The translations under genes and the position numbers were made by a program. 64,000 nt of DNA from Bacteroidota bacterium (GTDB lineage: Bacteria; Bacteroidota; Bacteroidia; Chitinophagales; Chitinophagaceae): NCBI GenBank assembly GCA_013285915.1, contig JABDGS010000008.1:1-64000 (forward strand), written 5' to 3'. The notes beneath the pieces are model-generated. The model worked only from the letters and a program-made list of their open reading frames with translations. It was not told the DNA's origin and made no database searches. Within the stretch, counting starts at the first letter, position 1; every line of letters starts with the position of its first letter. Positions 53,186 to 61,674 of the stretch are shown one piece after another.

Positions 53186-53236
53186 CCCAGGATGTTATTT
53201 TATTACGCTCGTCATGGCTTGCAGGCAAAAGAATAT

Positions 53237-53686
53237 TTACCAGCTTTGCCGGCTTTTTAATTGCGCGCATATACCAAAACACAGGTTAGCCGTGCCGGCA
53301 TAGTCAGCCTGTGCAAAAAGGTGACCCCACCTTAAACGCGCGCTCACTCCAGCTTTCCAGCCGTTTTGCCAGGTTATCCCCTTAACCTCGTCTGAACTGT
53401 ATTTTAAATAAGCGGCTTCTATTTGGGGTAAAAAAGCCAGGTTATCCGCAAGCATAAATTCGTAACCGGCCTTGAATGACATCGTTGCAGGATCGGCCAC
53501 ATTCATGTCAATTGGCGGCGCTTTCATTTCAACTTCTAACACTACGTGTTTCAACTGGCAACCGCCATACAAATTAATTACGGCAGACTTAAAACTATTG
53601 GTACCGGCGCCGAATCCCATAAATCCCTGCGCCATTAATGTGGTAAATAAAAATGAACTTACCACCAGTAAGGAGGTTTTTTTCAT
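53237..53686 (-). CDS. small outer-membrane-like beta protein
   Basis: A 149-residue exported protein with signal peptide MKKTSLLVVSSFLFTTLMAQ. The rest alternates short beta strands and turns (GFMGFGAGTNSFKSAVINLYGGCQLKHVVLEVEMKA, MSFKAGYEFMLADNLAFLPQIEAAYLKYSSDE, WQNGWKAGVSARLRWGHLFAQADYAG), which fits an eight-stranded barrel of the small OmpW/OmpA-like class. No family can be assigned. It ends convergently with the DUF2264 gene (51 bp between stops). Confidence 0.7.
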   Translation of the reverse strand: MKKTSLLVVSSFLFTTLMAQGFMGFGAGTNSFKSAVINLYGGCQLKHVVLEVEMKAPPIDMNVADPATMSFKAGYEFMLADNLAFLPQIEAAYLKYSSDEVKGITWQNGWKAGVSARLRWGHLFAQADYAGTANLCFGICAQLKSRQSW

Positions 53687-54130
53687 AGAAATTTATATTG
53701 GATGATTGGATAAAATATACAGGTAAACAGGTGGCTGCAGGCATTTGCCGCTTTAGCTGTTTAGCACCATGCAGTAATACCATTTAGCTACCCGGTAAAT
53801 AAGCACAGGTGTGCTGCTATTTGCGTTTGCTTATGCGCACAGGCTATCGCTTTTTAAGCGTATGCAAAGTATTTTGTGGAAGAAAGGCTGGGTAATAAAA
53901 TGACAATAATTCGGGTGAAATTGTGTTGGGCTTCATAGAATTGGTTTTATTGTTTTGGATTTATAGCGTTAAGTTAAAACAATATTTTGATAAAAAGTGC
54001 ACGGGCTGCCGATTAAAATTTGGGCTGTGGCAGCTGTACAAATTTTACTTTGTTGTGGGATTTGATTTAATGAGGGATATTTAGTTGGTACACAGGCTTT
54101 AATACCAAAAACATAAATAAATTTCATCAC

Positions 54131-54172
54131 AGCAGCCATGCGAATGCTGAGCATGCACTGGATTGGAAGTAA
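54131..54172 (+). pseudogene. relic of the 3' end of a DUF2264-type gene
   Basis: The plus-strand frame reads S-S-H-A-N-A-E-H-A-L-D-W-K-stop, ending at TAA 54170-54172. The true DUF2264 gene ends S-G-Q-D-V-N-A-D-H-A-L-D-L-K-stop, so the last 10 codons align with few changes. It lies about 1 kb downstream of that gene with nothing open before it, so a second copy was probably deleted except for its end. The rest of 53687-54273 shows no gene. Confidence 0.5.
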
Positions 54173-54273
54173 TACGCCACAATTCTTGATACGAGGATTT
54201 GTTTGATTTAGATTCTAAACCGCTTACAATAAATTTGTGCTGCTAAAAGTGCTCATTTAAGAGATTGGAGCCG

Positions 54274-55236
54274 CTACCCTTTTAAATTAAACAGCGTATC
54301 TACAAACTCGTGTTTGTCAAAAATTATCAGGTCGTCAATTTTTTCACCAACACCAATATATTTAACGGGTATTTTAAACTGGTTGGCTATTGCCAGCACA
54401 ACGCCACCTTTTGCAGTGCCGTCTAATTTAGTTATAACCATGGCGGATACATCAGTTGCAGCAGTAAACTGTTTGGCCTGTTCCAGTGCGTTTTGCCCTG
54501 TAGAACCATCCAAAATAAGCAGCACTTCATGCGGGGCATCCGGTATTACTTTTTGTATAACACGCTTTATCTTGCTCAGCTCATCCATCAGGTGAATTTT
54601 ATTGTGCAGGCGGCCTGCCGTATCAACTATTAACACATCTGCCTGCCTTGCTATGGCGCTTTGCACAGCATCAAACACCACCGCAGCAGGGTCGCTGCCC
54701 ATGGGCTGTTTTACAATCGGCACTCCCACCCTCTCGCTCCATATAGTCAATTGGTCAACAGCAGCCGCACGAAACGTGTCACCTGCTGCCAGTATTACAC
54801 TTTTACCGGCCTTTTTATAGTTGTTCGCCAGTTTGCCAATGGTGGTAGTTTTACCTACACCATTTACACCAACCACCAAAATAACGTAGGGCTTTTTGCC
54901 CGCTGGTATATCAAAGTTTTTATAGCTGTTATCTCCCGCATCCGCCAGCATATTCACAATCTCTTCCTGTAATATGCCATTTAGCTCGCTCGTGTTAATA
55001 TATTTATCACGGGCAACGCGCTCTTCAATTTTCTTTATTATCTCAATGGTGGTATCAATACCCACATCGCTGCTTACAAGGGCATCCTCAAGGTTATCCA
55101 GCACTTCTTCATCAACGGTACTTTTACCGGCCACAGCCTTTGCTATTTTGTCAAAAAAGCCGGCCTTCGTTTTTTGTAAACCCTGGTCAAGGCTTTCCTT
55201 TTCCTTTTTTCCAAACAACTTTCCGAGAAAACTCAT
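54274..55236 (-). CDS. ftsY: signal recognition particle receptor FtsY
   Basis: A 320-residue SRP GTPase from Met 55236 (MSFLGKLFGKKEKES), the short Bacteroidota form with only a small acidic N-terminus; the Met at 55275 adds a non-homologous lead. NG domain motifs: VVGVNGVGKTTTIGKLANNYKKAGKSVILAAGDTFRAAAVDQL, VLIVDTAGRLHNKIHLMDELSKI, TKLDGTAKGGVVLAIA, IPVKYIGVGEKIDDL. It docks the ribosome-SRP complex at the membrane translocon. Encoded downstream of the ribosomal block (rpmB-rpmG-DUF4295) on the same strand but separated from it by a terminator at 55470-55500. Confidence 0.96.
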   Translation of the reverse strand: MSFLGKLFGKKEKESLDQGLQKTKAGFFDKIAKAVAGKSTVDEEVLDNLEDALVSSDVGIDTTIEIIKKIEERVARDKYINTSELNGILQEEIVNMLADAGDNSYKNFDIPAGKKPYVILVVGVNGVGKTTTIGKLANNYKKAGKSVILAAGDTFRAAAVDQLTIWSERVGVPIVKQPMGSDPAAVVFDAVQSAIARQADVLIVDTAGRLHNKIHLMDELSKIKRVIQKVIPDAPHEVLLILDGSTGQNALEQAKQFTAATDVSAMVITKLDGTAKGGVVLAIANQFKIPVKYIGVGEKIDDLIIFDKHEFVDTLFNLKG

Positions 55237-55469
55237 CTTGATTGATTTAGCGTAAATGTATTGCAGATTGGTCACGCCACAGCGTGGCAGATTGCAGATT
55301 TTTATGAAGTATTTATGGAACGCAGATTGAAGGGATTTTCAGGATTTGCAGGATTTTTTTTATCTGCGGGTATCTTTAACATCCATTCAATCAGCGTTCA
55401 ATTCATCCTCTTCAAAAACTTTAAACTGGAAACTTTAAACTTCAAACTTTCTTTAAGCCTTTCAAATAC

Positions 55470-55500
55470 AAAAAGCCATCCCGGTTAGAGATAGCTTTTT
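55470..55500 (-). terminator. terminator of the ribosomal protein operon
   Basis: On plus, AAAAAGC-C-ATC (55470-55480) pairs with GAT-A-GCTTTTT (55490-55500), one mismatch. Read on the minus strand it gives a hairpin followed by U-rich sequence just after the DUF4295 stop at 55526. The region 55276-55469 otherwise holds nothing recognised. Confidence 0.6.
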
Positions 55501-55525
55501 ATAGTTAGTTTGTACTTGCGGCCTG

Positions 55526-55699
55526 TTATTTCTCAGCCAAAAAATCTTTTATCTTATCCTTGTGCACTATAGCTTCTTTAAAAGTATAGGCGCCGCTTTT
55601 GGGGCTACGCACAGCTTTAATAACTTTTGTCCAGTTTTTAGCTTCGGCTGCGGCCTTTTGGTCTTTTGTCTTAATCGCGGTTTTAGCTTGCTTAGCCAT
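55526..55699 (-). CDS. DUF4295 ribosome-associated small protein
   Basis: A 57-residue basic protein, MAKQAKTAIKTKDQKAAAEA then KNWTKVIKAVRSPKSGAYTF and KEAIVHKDKIKDFLAEK. It begins 2 bp after the rpmG stop, in the order rpmB-rpmG-DUF4295 typical of Bacteroidota. The SPKSGAYTFKEAIV segment matches the DUF4295 signature. The family is restricted to this phylum and, from what I recall, a homologue has been reported as a ribosomal subunit (bL38) in Flavobacterium; that memory should be verified. Very likely a constitutively expressed ribosomal protein. Confidence 0.85.
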   Translation of the reverse strand: MAKQAKTAIKTKDQKAAAEAKNWTKVIKAVRSPKSGAYTFKEAIVHKDKIKDFLAEK

Positions 55700-55701
55700 G
55701 A

Positions 55702-55884
55702 TTATTTAATTTCTTTATGAACAGTAACTTTTTTCAAAATAGGATTAAGCTTCCTTAGCTCTAAACGCTCAGGAGTATTCTTTTTATTTTTCTGGGTTAT
55801 GTAGCGGCTGGTACCGGGCATGCCACTTGCTTTATGCTCAGTGCATTCCAATATTACCTGTACCCTGCTTCCTTTCTTTGCCAT
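55702..55884 (-). CDS. rpmG: ribosomal protein bL33
   Basis: A 60-residue bL33 ([60 protein letters not shown]). Only one of the zinc cysteines (ECTEH) remains, so this is the zinc-free C-minus type. Follows rpmB after 26 bp and is followed by DUF4295 after 2 bp. Confidence 0.95.
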   Translation of the reverse strand: MAKKGSRVQVILECTEHKASGMPGTSRYITQKNKKNTPERLELRKLNPILKKVTVHKEIK

Positions 55885-55910
55885 TATATAAACAATTTAA
55901 ATTGTGCTGA

Positions 55911-56147
55911 TTAGATTTTTGTGCCTTTGGCTTTCAATTCCTTGATCACAGAAGCCAGGCCATTTTTATTAATGGTACGGATAGCTTCAGTTGAAACCTT
56001 TAATGTAACCCAGCGGTCTTCTTCAGCGTAAAAAAAGCGCTTGGTTTGTAAATTTGGCAGAAAACGGCGTTTGGTTTTAATGTTTGAGTGTGAAACACTG
56101 TTACCAGTAACCGGCTTTTTTCCTGTAACCTGACATACTCTTGCCAT
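55911..56147 (-). CDS. rpmB: ribosomal protein bL28
   Basis: A 78-residue bL28: [39 protein letters not shown] then [29 protein letters not shown]. First gene of the minus-strand ribosomal block and preceded by a well-formed promoter (56212-56242). It lacks the second Cys pair of zinc-binding forms. Confidence 0.96.
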   Translation of the reverse strand: MARVCQVTGKKPVTGNSVSHSNIKTKRRFLPNLQTKRFFYAEEDRWVTLKVSTEAIRTINKNGLASVIKELKAKGTKI

Positions 56148-56211
56148 GACTGTAATTTTTTCTTCCCGATATTTTGGGCCGGAATTATCCCGGTCGTTTT
56201 TTTTCGGACGG

Positions 56212-56242
56212 CAAAGGTCGTAAAAACCACCGAAATAACAAA
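56212..56242 (-). promoter_or_regulatory. promoter of rpmB-rpmG-DUF4295
   Basis: On the minus strand, TTTG (complement of 56239-56242), a 19-bp spacer and GACCTTTG (complement of 56212-56219) match the Bacteroidota -33/-7 pattern (TTTG-N19-TAnnTTTG), with one mismatch in the -7 box. The leader to rpmB would be about 60 nt. The gap 56243-56461 also has the 5' region of the divergent thioredoxin gene and no other feature. Confidence 0.55.
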
Positions 56243-56461
56243 AAGAAATACGGGTTTTTTACATTAATTATTCACATCGCGGGAATAAACAACGCTTTAA
56301 ACTTATTTTAAACAAATATAACAAACAGCAACCCAACCTTTTTTGTTTACATTCAATCTATTTGCGGCTAAATGCCCGGGATGTTATTTAAATGCAAAAA
56401 GGGTATTTTCCACGTACTTAAACAATGCAACAGCCGTTTTTCCTAAAAAATTGAGTATCGT

Positions 56462-56905
56462 ATGAAAAAATTACTGGTTTTACCGTGTGTGGCTATGCTT
56501 TTTTCTTTCACCCAGTGGCATTACGACTTAAAAGAGGCAGAGCAAATTGCCCGAAGCCAGCACAAGTATATAATTCTTAATTTTTCCGGCAGCGATTGGT
56601 GCGGCCCGTGCATAAGGATGCACAAGGAAATTTTTGAGAGTGATGCTTTTTCAAAATTTGCTGATACAAGCCTGGTAATGATAAATGCTGACTTTCCCAG
56701 GATGAAGAAAAACCAGTTGCCTGCAAAACAGCAGGCAATTAATGATGACCTGGCAGATAAGTATAACTCAAATGGTGCTTTTCCACTTACGGTGCTGCTA
56801 AATGCCGATGGAAAGGTTATAAAGCAATGGGATGGCTTGCCAAAAGAGTCGCCGGAAGATTTTGTTTATGATGTTAAAATAGCCATTAACAGTGACGGCC
56901 ATTGA
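56462..56905 (+). CDS. thioredoxin-family protein, exported
   Basis: A 147-residue thioredoxin-fold protein with an N-terminal signal (MKKLLVLPCVAMLFSFTQWH). The active site is FSGSDWCGPCIRMHKEIF (Cys47, Cys50), and FPLTVLLNADGKVIKQWDG is the C-terminal strand with the cis-Pro region. It heads an operon with apbE (14-bp overlap), DUF4266 and DUF3570, a recurrent arrangement linked to extracytosolic flavinylation. Probably keeps thiols or the c-type partner reduced in the periplasm. Thioredoxin_7-like. Confidence 0.88.
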   Translation: MKKLLVLPCVAMLFSFTQWHYDLKEAEQIARSQHKYIILNFSGSDWCGPCIRMHKEIFESDAFSKFADTSLVMINADFPRMKKNQLPAKQQAINDDLADKYNSNGAFPLTVLLNADGKVIKQWDGLPKESPEDFVYDVKIAINSDGH

Positions 56906-57842
56906 TATTAATACAAAGCGGCTATTTAAAAAACAGGTAAAACTGATGGGTAACCAGTTTGAAATAAGCGCGGTTGCCACAGATGAATATTGGGCTGAAG
57001 GTGTTATACAGGCAGCAATTGACGAAATAAAACGCATTGAGCAATTGCTTACTACTTACAGGGATGACAGCGAAACAAACCTGGTTAACCAAAACGCAGG
57101 CATTAAGCCGGTTAAAGTTAGCCAGGAAACTTTTGACATTATTGAACGCTCAATACGTATTTCGCAGGCTACACAGGGCGCCTTTGATATTTCTTATGGC
57201 TCTATAGATAAAAAGCTGTGGAATTTCGATACCACTTCAGTAAGCCTGCCGGATAAAAAAACGGCGCTTAAAATGGTGCGGCTTATAAACTATCGCAACA
57301 TTATACTTAACAGGCAGCAGCTAACTGTTTTTTTAAAAGAAAAAGGTATGCGTATTGGCTTTGGGGGTATTGGCAAGGGTTACGCTGCAGAGAAAGCCAA
57401 ACAGGTTATGATAAATATGGGCTGCACCAGCGGCATAGTAAATGCTTCGGGTGACCTTACCGCGTGGGGTTATCAGCCTAACGGTAACCCGTGGACGGTT
57501 GGCATTGTTAACCCCAATGCAGCAAATACAGCCTTTTCATACATGAATATTACTAACATGGCGGTTGCAACATCGGGTAATTATGAAAAATACATAATGA
57601 TCGGCGGCAAAAAGTATTCGCATACCATTAACCCCAAAACAGGGCTGCCGGTTACCGGTATTAAGAGTGTTACAATAATTGCCCCTAATGCCGAAATAGC
57701 CGATGCAATGGCTACGCCGGTTATGGTTATGGGCATTGAAGCCGGCCTTTATATGATAAACCAGATGAAAGACATTGAAGCAATACTGATAGATGATAAT
57801 GACAAAATTTACGCGTCAAAAAATATCCATTTTACCAATTAA
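56892..57842 (+). CDS. apbE: FAD:protein FMN transferase (ApbE)
   Basis: A 316-residue ApbE. The start is a GTG overlapping the thioredoxin gene by 14 bp (MTAIDINTKRLFKKQVKLMGNQFEISAVATDEYWAEGVIQAAIDEIKRIEQLLTTYRDDSE); an ATG at 56946 would cut off the conserved KQVKLMG. Diagnostic blocks are MRIGFGGIGKGYAAEKAKQVM, VNASGDLTAWGYQPNGNPWTVGIVNP, NMAVATSGNYEKY and YSHTINPKTGLPV, with the Asp/Thr metal site in IAPNAEIADAMATPVMVMG. It transfers FMN from FAD to Ser/Thr of exported proteins. No signal peptide is evident, so membrane attachment or export is uncertain. The operon partner DUF4266 contains an SGA segment that may be related to the flavinylation site. Confidence 0.92.
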   Translation: MTAIDINTKRLFKKQVKLMGNQFEISAVATDEYWAEGVIQAAIDEIKRIEQLLTTYRDDSETNLVNQNAGIKPVKVSQETFDIIERSIRISQATQGAFDISYGSIDKKLWNFDTTSVSLPDKKTALKMVRLINYRNIILNRQQLTVFLKEKGMRIGFGGIGKGYAAEKAKQVMINMGCTSGIVNASGDLTAWGYQPNGNPWTVGIVNPNAANTAFSYMNITNMAVATSGNYEKYIMIGGKKYSHTINPKTGLPVTGIKSVTIIAPNAEIADAMATPVMVMGIEAGLYMINQMKDIEAILIDDNDKIYASKNIHFTN

Positions 57843-57852
57843 ACAAAATTTC

Positions 57853-58077
57853 ATGATCAAGAATGTGGTGATCAAAATAGTTGTAGCAGTTACAGGTATC
57901 CTTATGGCAGCCTCGTGCGCCAACGTAAAAGCTTACCAGAAAAGCAGGTTAAATGATTCGGAAATGGCCCTTTCCGGAAGAAAAATAGAAAAAACAGATG
58001 CAAATTTTCAATCGTACCGTGAGGGCTCATCTGGCGCCAACGGTGGTAAAACAGGCGGTGGCTGCGGCTGCAATTAA
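57853..58077 (+). CDS. DUF4266 small lipoprotein
   Basis: A 74-residue protein from ATG 57853 (MIKNVVIKIVVAVTGILMAASCANVKAYQKSRLNDSEMAL), the Met at 57793 lying inside apbE. The lipobox AASC predicts a lipoprotein. The mature peptide is short and ends SYREGSSGANGGKTGGGCGC then N, a Gly-rich stretch with two Cys and one SGA triplet. DUF4266 is a known partner of ApbE and DUF3570. The Gly/Cys-rich tail could bind metal or be modified by FMN transfer, but the consensus Ser/Thr acceptor after SGA is Asn here. Confidence 0.85.
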   Translation: MIKNVVIKIVVAVTGILMAASCANVKAYQKSRLNDSEMALSGRKIEKTDANFQSYREGSSGANGGKTGGGCGCN

Positions 58078-58119
58078 TGCCCGCTTATTCCTTCATAAAA
58101 AGTTGATCACTTAAAGCAC

Positions 58120-59376
58120 ATGAAAAAATTATTTTTAACTACCATTGGCCTTTACCTGCTGTTATTAAACGCGTTCTCTCAAAAATCATCTGCAGATTCA
58201 ACAGGCTATGCACCCAAGCCTTTAAACCTGGAAGAAGTAAACCTTGTTTCAAGCTATTATACACAAAATGGAGACCACTCACCTGTTACCGGGGGCATCG
58301 GTACCGAAAAGGTAACCGACCTGTCAAACGGGCTTGACGTAAAATTTACCGGGGTAGATCTAAAAGGCCGTAAGCACACTATAACGGCGGGTTTTGGTGT
58401 TGACCATCATACATCAGCCTCATCAGCATTTGTTTCAAAAACAGGCGCATCACAAACAGGCGGCTCACGTATATATCCTTCTCTCAATTGGGAAGTAGAG
58501 AACCCGGTTAAAAAAAGAACTTTTGGGGCTGGCCTGTATTATTCTTCCGAGTATAACTACCAGTCGTTTGGTTTGGATTTGGAATATTCTAAAAAAACAA
58601 AAACAAACGGAGAATTCAGCGCTAAGGCAAATGCCTATTTTGACCAGGTAAAAATGATCTATCCTTCTGAACTGATACCGGGTACTACTACCACAACCGA
58701 TGGTGGCACTACTACTTATACTACAGCAAGCGGCAGAACGGTAACACTTGGCGGCGGTGAGGATAAGAAGTATAATATACCAAGCAGCCCAAGAACTACG
58801 GTAAGCGGCTCTTTTTCATTCGCTCAAATTATAAACAAAAGGCTACAGGGCAGTATTAGTGTTGATGTTGTTGGGCAAAGCGGCTATTTGGGTTTGCCTT
58901 TTCACAGGGTGTACTTTACAACCGGCACAGATGCCGTTGAAAACCTGCCGTCAAGCCGGTTTAAATTACCTATTGGCGCACGTTTGAATTACTTTTTAGG
59001 GGATAAGGTTATACTGCGAAGTTATTACCGCTATTATGTGGATGATTGGGGTATACGATCGCAAACGGCGAGCCTTGAAGTACCCGTTAAAATAACGCCG
59101 TTCTTTTCAATAGCGCCGTTTTACCGGTATTATACACAAACCGCATCTACATATTTTGCGCCTTTTGAACAACATAAAGAAACAGATACTTATTACACAA
59201 GCAACTACGCATACTCAGCATTTTCAAGCGGTTATTTCGGCTTTAATGTGCGTATAGCACCACCAAAGGGCTTGTTTAATTCTTACTTAAATACACTTGA
59301 AATAAGGTATGGGCATTATACCCAAACCACTGATCTGGTATCGAATGTAATCGCATTAGCCTTTACGTTTAAATAG
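58120..59376 (+). CDS. DUF3570 outer-membrane protein
   Basis: A 418-residue outer-membrane barrel with signal peptide MKKLFLTTIGLYLLLLNAFSQ. It has the DUF3570 pattern: YTQNGDHSPVTGGIGTEKVTDLSNGLDVKFTG near the N-terminus, followed by many aromatic-edged strands (RRTFGAGLYYSSEYNYQSFGLDLEYSK-like; RLNYFLGDKVILRSYYRYYVDDWGI; TPFFSIAPFYRYYTQTAS). The C-terminus ends in IALAFTFK. The family is always near ApbE and DUF4266 and probably provides the outer-membrane part of a flavin-dependent electron or export system. Confidence 0.85.
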   Translation: MKKLFLTTIGLYLLLLNAFSQKSSADSTGYAPKPLNLEEVNLVSSYYTQNGDHSPVTGGIGTEKVTDLSNGLDVKFTGVDLKGRKHTITAGFGVDHHTSASSAFVSKTGASQTGGSRIYPSLNWEVENPVKKRTFGAGLYYSSEYNYQSFGLDLEYSKKTKTNGEFSAKANAYFDQVKMIYPSELIPGTTTTTDGGTTTYTTASGRTVTLGGGEDKKYNIPSSPRTTVSGSFSFAQIINKRLQGSISVDVVGQSGYLGLPFHRVYFTTGTDAVENLPSSRFKLPIGARLNYFLGDKVILRSYYRYYVDDWGIRSQTASLEVPVKITPFFSIAPFYRYYTQTASTYFAPFEQHKETDTYYTSNYAYSAFSSGYFGFNVRIAPPKGLFNSYLNTLEIRYGHYTQTTDLVSNVIALAFTFK

Positions 59377-59398
59377 CTAATTAAAAACATGGCAAATA

Positions 59399-59423
59399 AA
59401 AAGGGCCCGTTTTGGGCCCTTTT
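59399..59423. terminator. bidirectional terminator between convergent genes
   Basis: AAAAGGGCCC (59399-59408), loop GTTTT, GGGCCCTTTT (59414-59423), perfect 10-bp stem. It ends both the DUF3570 operon (+) and the M13 peptidase gene (-). Confidence 0.85.
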
Positions 59424-59465
59424 GCATTATTATATTTTCAATCACTTATTTATAATTTATGCTCT

Positions 59466-61502
59466 TTACCAAACCCTTACCCTTGTGCTGTCAGGTTTGT
59501 ACATTTTATTATTGGGTTGTACATTAAAGGTTTCGTAAAACGCGTCAACGTCGGTGAATGGCCCATTAACACGAAATTTAGCTGGTGAATGTACATCCGT
59601 TAATACAAGGCTGCGTAATAACTCAGGGCGGTCGCTTTCAAGCCACCCAAGTGCATACCCTAAGAAATATCTTTTTGCGGGAGTTAAACCAGCAACAGGC
59701 TGGTTGTTTTTGTATTCATCGGTAAGCTTAAAGGCGTCCCACCCAAGCAATATACCACCAAGGTCGGCAATGTTCTCCCCCAGCGATGCCTTTCCATTTA
59801 AATGAAACGTGTCAACGGCAACATACTGGCTAAACTGGTCGGCAAGTTTGTTAGCTTTTTGCTGAAATTGGGCAGAATCATTTTTTGTCCACCACATTTT
59901 TAAATTGCCCTGCGCATCATATTGCCTGCCTTCATCATCAAAACCGTGGGTAAGTTCGTGGCCAATGGTTGATGCTCCGCCATAACCATAAACAAGCGCA
60001 TCATCCAGTTCGTTGTCTTTATATCCCGGCACGGTAAATATACCCGCTGGCAGCACTATTTCGTTATTGGTTGGGCTGTAATAAGCATTGTAGGTTTGCG
60101 GGTACATACCCCATTCGTCTTTATCAACCGGCTTTCCTAGTTTATTTATGTTGTAATTATGCCAGAACACATTTGCATTAATTACATTTTGCACATAGCT
60201 TTCTTTATCAATTTTCATGGCCGAGAAATCTTTCCATTTATCGGGATAACCAACTTTCTTTTTTACTGCCGCCAGTTTTGTGTAAGCTTTTTGTTTGGTG
60301 CTGTCACTCATCCATGTAAGGTTTGCTATGCGGTTTTTTAGTGCAGTACGAATATTCTCCACCATGTCCGAGTATCTTTTCTTTGCAGTTGAATCAAAAT
60401 ATTCCTGCACATAAAGGTGGCCCATCAATTCGCCCATTTGTCCCTCTTCAGCGCCTATAACCCTTTTCCAGCGCGGCCTTCGTTCTTTCGCCCCCGAAAA
60501 TAATTTGCCAAATTCAAATGCTTCTTTGCCAAATACATCAGGGAGTGAGCCGGAGAATGACATCAGCAGGTTATACCGCATATACTCCTTCCAGGTGTCA
60601 AGCGGTACGGTTTGCAAAAGTTTGCCGGCTTCTTTATAATAGTCTGGCTGGCCTATAATTACAGAGTCAACCTTATTCACACCATATACGGTCATGTAGT
60701 TAACCCAATCAATATCCGGCGATACTATGTTAAGTTTTGCAACCGCAAATTTGTTGTAGTTAAGATAAGGATCGCGCAGGTCTTCAAGCTTTCGGTGCGA
60801 TCTTGCCATTTCTGTTTCCATGGCCATAATATTTTTTGAAGCAGCATCTGCTTTTACTGAATCCTCACCAGCAAGCATCAACATCCTGGCTATATGTTTT
60901 ACATAAGCTTTGCGTATAGCAACGGTTGATGAATCGGTTTTAAAATAATAATCCCTCTGCCCAAGGCCTATACCGGTTTGCCCCATTTGCAATGCGTAAA
61001 CATCGCTGTTCTTATCATCCTGCCTTACATTCATATCAATTGGGCCGCCAACGCCTATTTTATCCAATTCTGCAAAAGTGCTTTGCAGTGTTTTTTTATC
61101 ATTCACAGCATTTATCATGTCAAGGTAAGGCTGCAGTGGTTTTATTCCATCGCTTTCAATTTTAGTTGTATCCATTGCCACCGTCCAGAAATCCCCTATT
61201 TTTTGTTCTGTGGTTCCTTCTGCAGCATTTGCTTTAGCAGCTTTTTCCGCAATCTCCCTTAGCCTGTTGCGGTTTTCCTCCATAACAAGGCCGCCAATGC
61301 CCCAGGTGCTCTGGTCACCGGGTATTGGGTTGGTTTTTATCCACCCGCCGTTTGCATACTCAAAAAAATCATCTGCCGGGTTTACAGTTGTATCAAGGTT
61401 GGCAGCAAGTATATCTTTTTTGTCTGCGGAGGAAGTTGTATCATTTTTACACGCAGCAAGGGTAATAACGGCTGCAAAAAGCAGGTACCGGCAATAACTC
61501 AT
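59466..61502 (-). CDS. M13-family metallopeptidase (neprilysin-like) lipoprotein
   Basis: A 678-residue zinc endopeptidase. N-terminal lipoprotein signal MSYCRYLLFAAVITLAAC. It contains the M13 N-terminal helical domain (NPADDFFEYANGGWIKTNPIPGDQSTWG) and the catalytic part with IGHELTHGFDDEGRQYDAQGN (HExxH at about 514-518). The third ligand is in ENIADLGGILLGWDAF, and the C-terminal substrate region is RVNGPFTDVDAFYETFNVQPNNKMYKPDSTRVRVW. Family members degrade peptides in the periplasm or on the surface. Monocistronic. Confidence 0.95.
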   Translation of the reverse strand: MSYCRYLLFAAVITLAACKNDTTSSADKKDILAANLDTTVNPADDFFEYANGGWIKTNPIPGDQSTWGIGGLVMEENRNRLREIAEKAAKANAAEGTTEQKIGDFWTVAMDTTKIESDGIKPLQPYLDMINAVNDKKTLQSTFAELDKIGVGGPIDMNVRQDDKNSDVYALQMGQTGIGLGQRDYYFKTDSSTVAIRKAYVKHIARMLMLAGEDSVKADAASKNIMAMETEMARSHRKLEDLRDPYLNYNKFAVAKLNIVSPDIDWVNYMTVYGVNKVDSVIIGQPDYYKEAGKLLQTVPLDTWKEYMRYNLLMSFSGSLPDVFGKEAFEFGKLFSGAKERRPRWKRVIGAEEGQMGELMGHLYVQEYFDSTAKKRYSDMVENIRTALKNRIANLTWMSDSTKQKAYTKLAAVKKKVGYPDKWKDFSAMKIDKESYVQNVINANVFWHNYNINKLGKPVDKDEWGMYPQTYNAYYSPTNNEIVLPAGIFTVPGYKDNELDDALVYGYGGASTIGHELTHGFDDEGRQYDAQGNLKMWWTKNDSAQFQQKANKLADQFSQYVAVDTFHLNGKASLGENIADLGGILLGWDAFKLTDEYKNNQPVAGLTPAKRYFLGYALGWLESDRPELLRSLVLTDVHSPAKFRVNGPFTDVDAFYETFNVQPNNKMYKPDSTRVRVW

Positions 61503-61674
61503 ATAACTAATATTTTGTGGCTAATGTAGTTAGTTTTCAAAAGCGGTTAATATGTTTTTTATACACAGCAGCAGCCGGCAAATATTAAAAAACTATTATA
61601 AAAGCCTACTTTACAGCAACTTAATTAATTAATTTATAAGTAACATTGTTATACATTATAATTTATTTTGAGGT

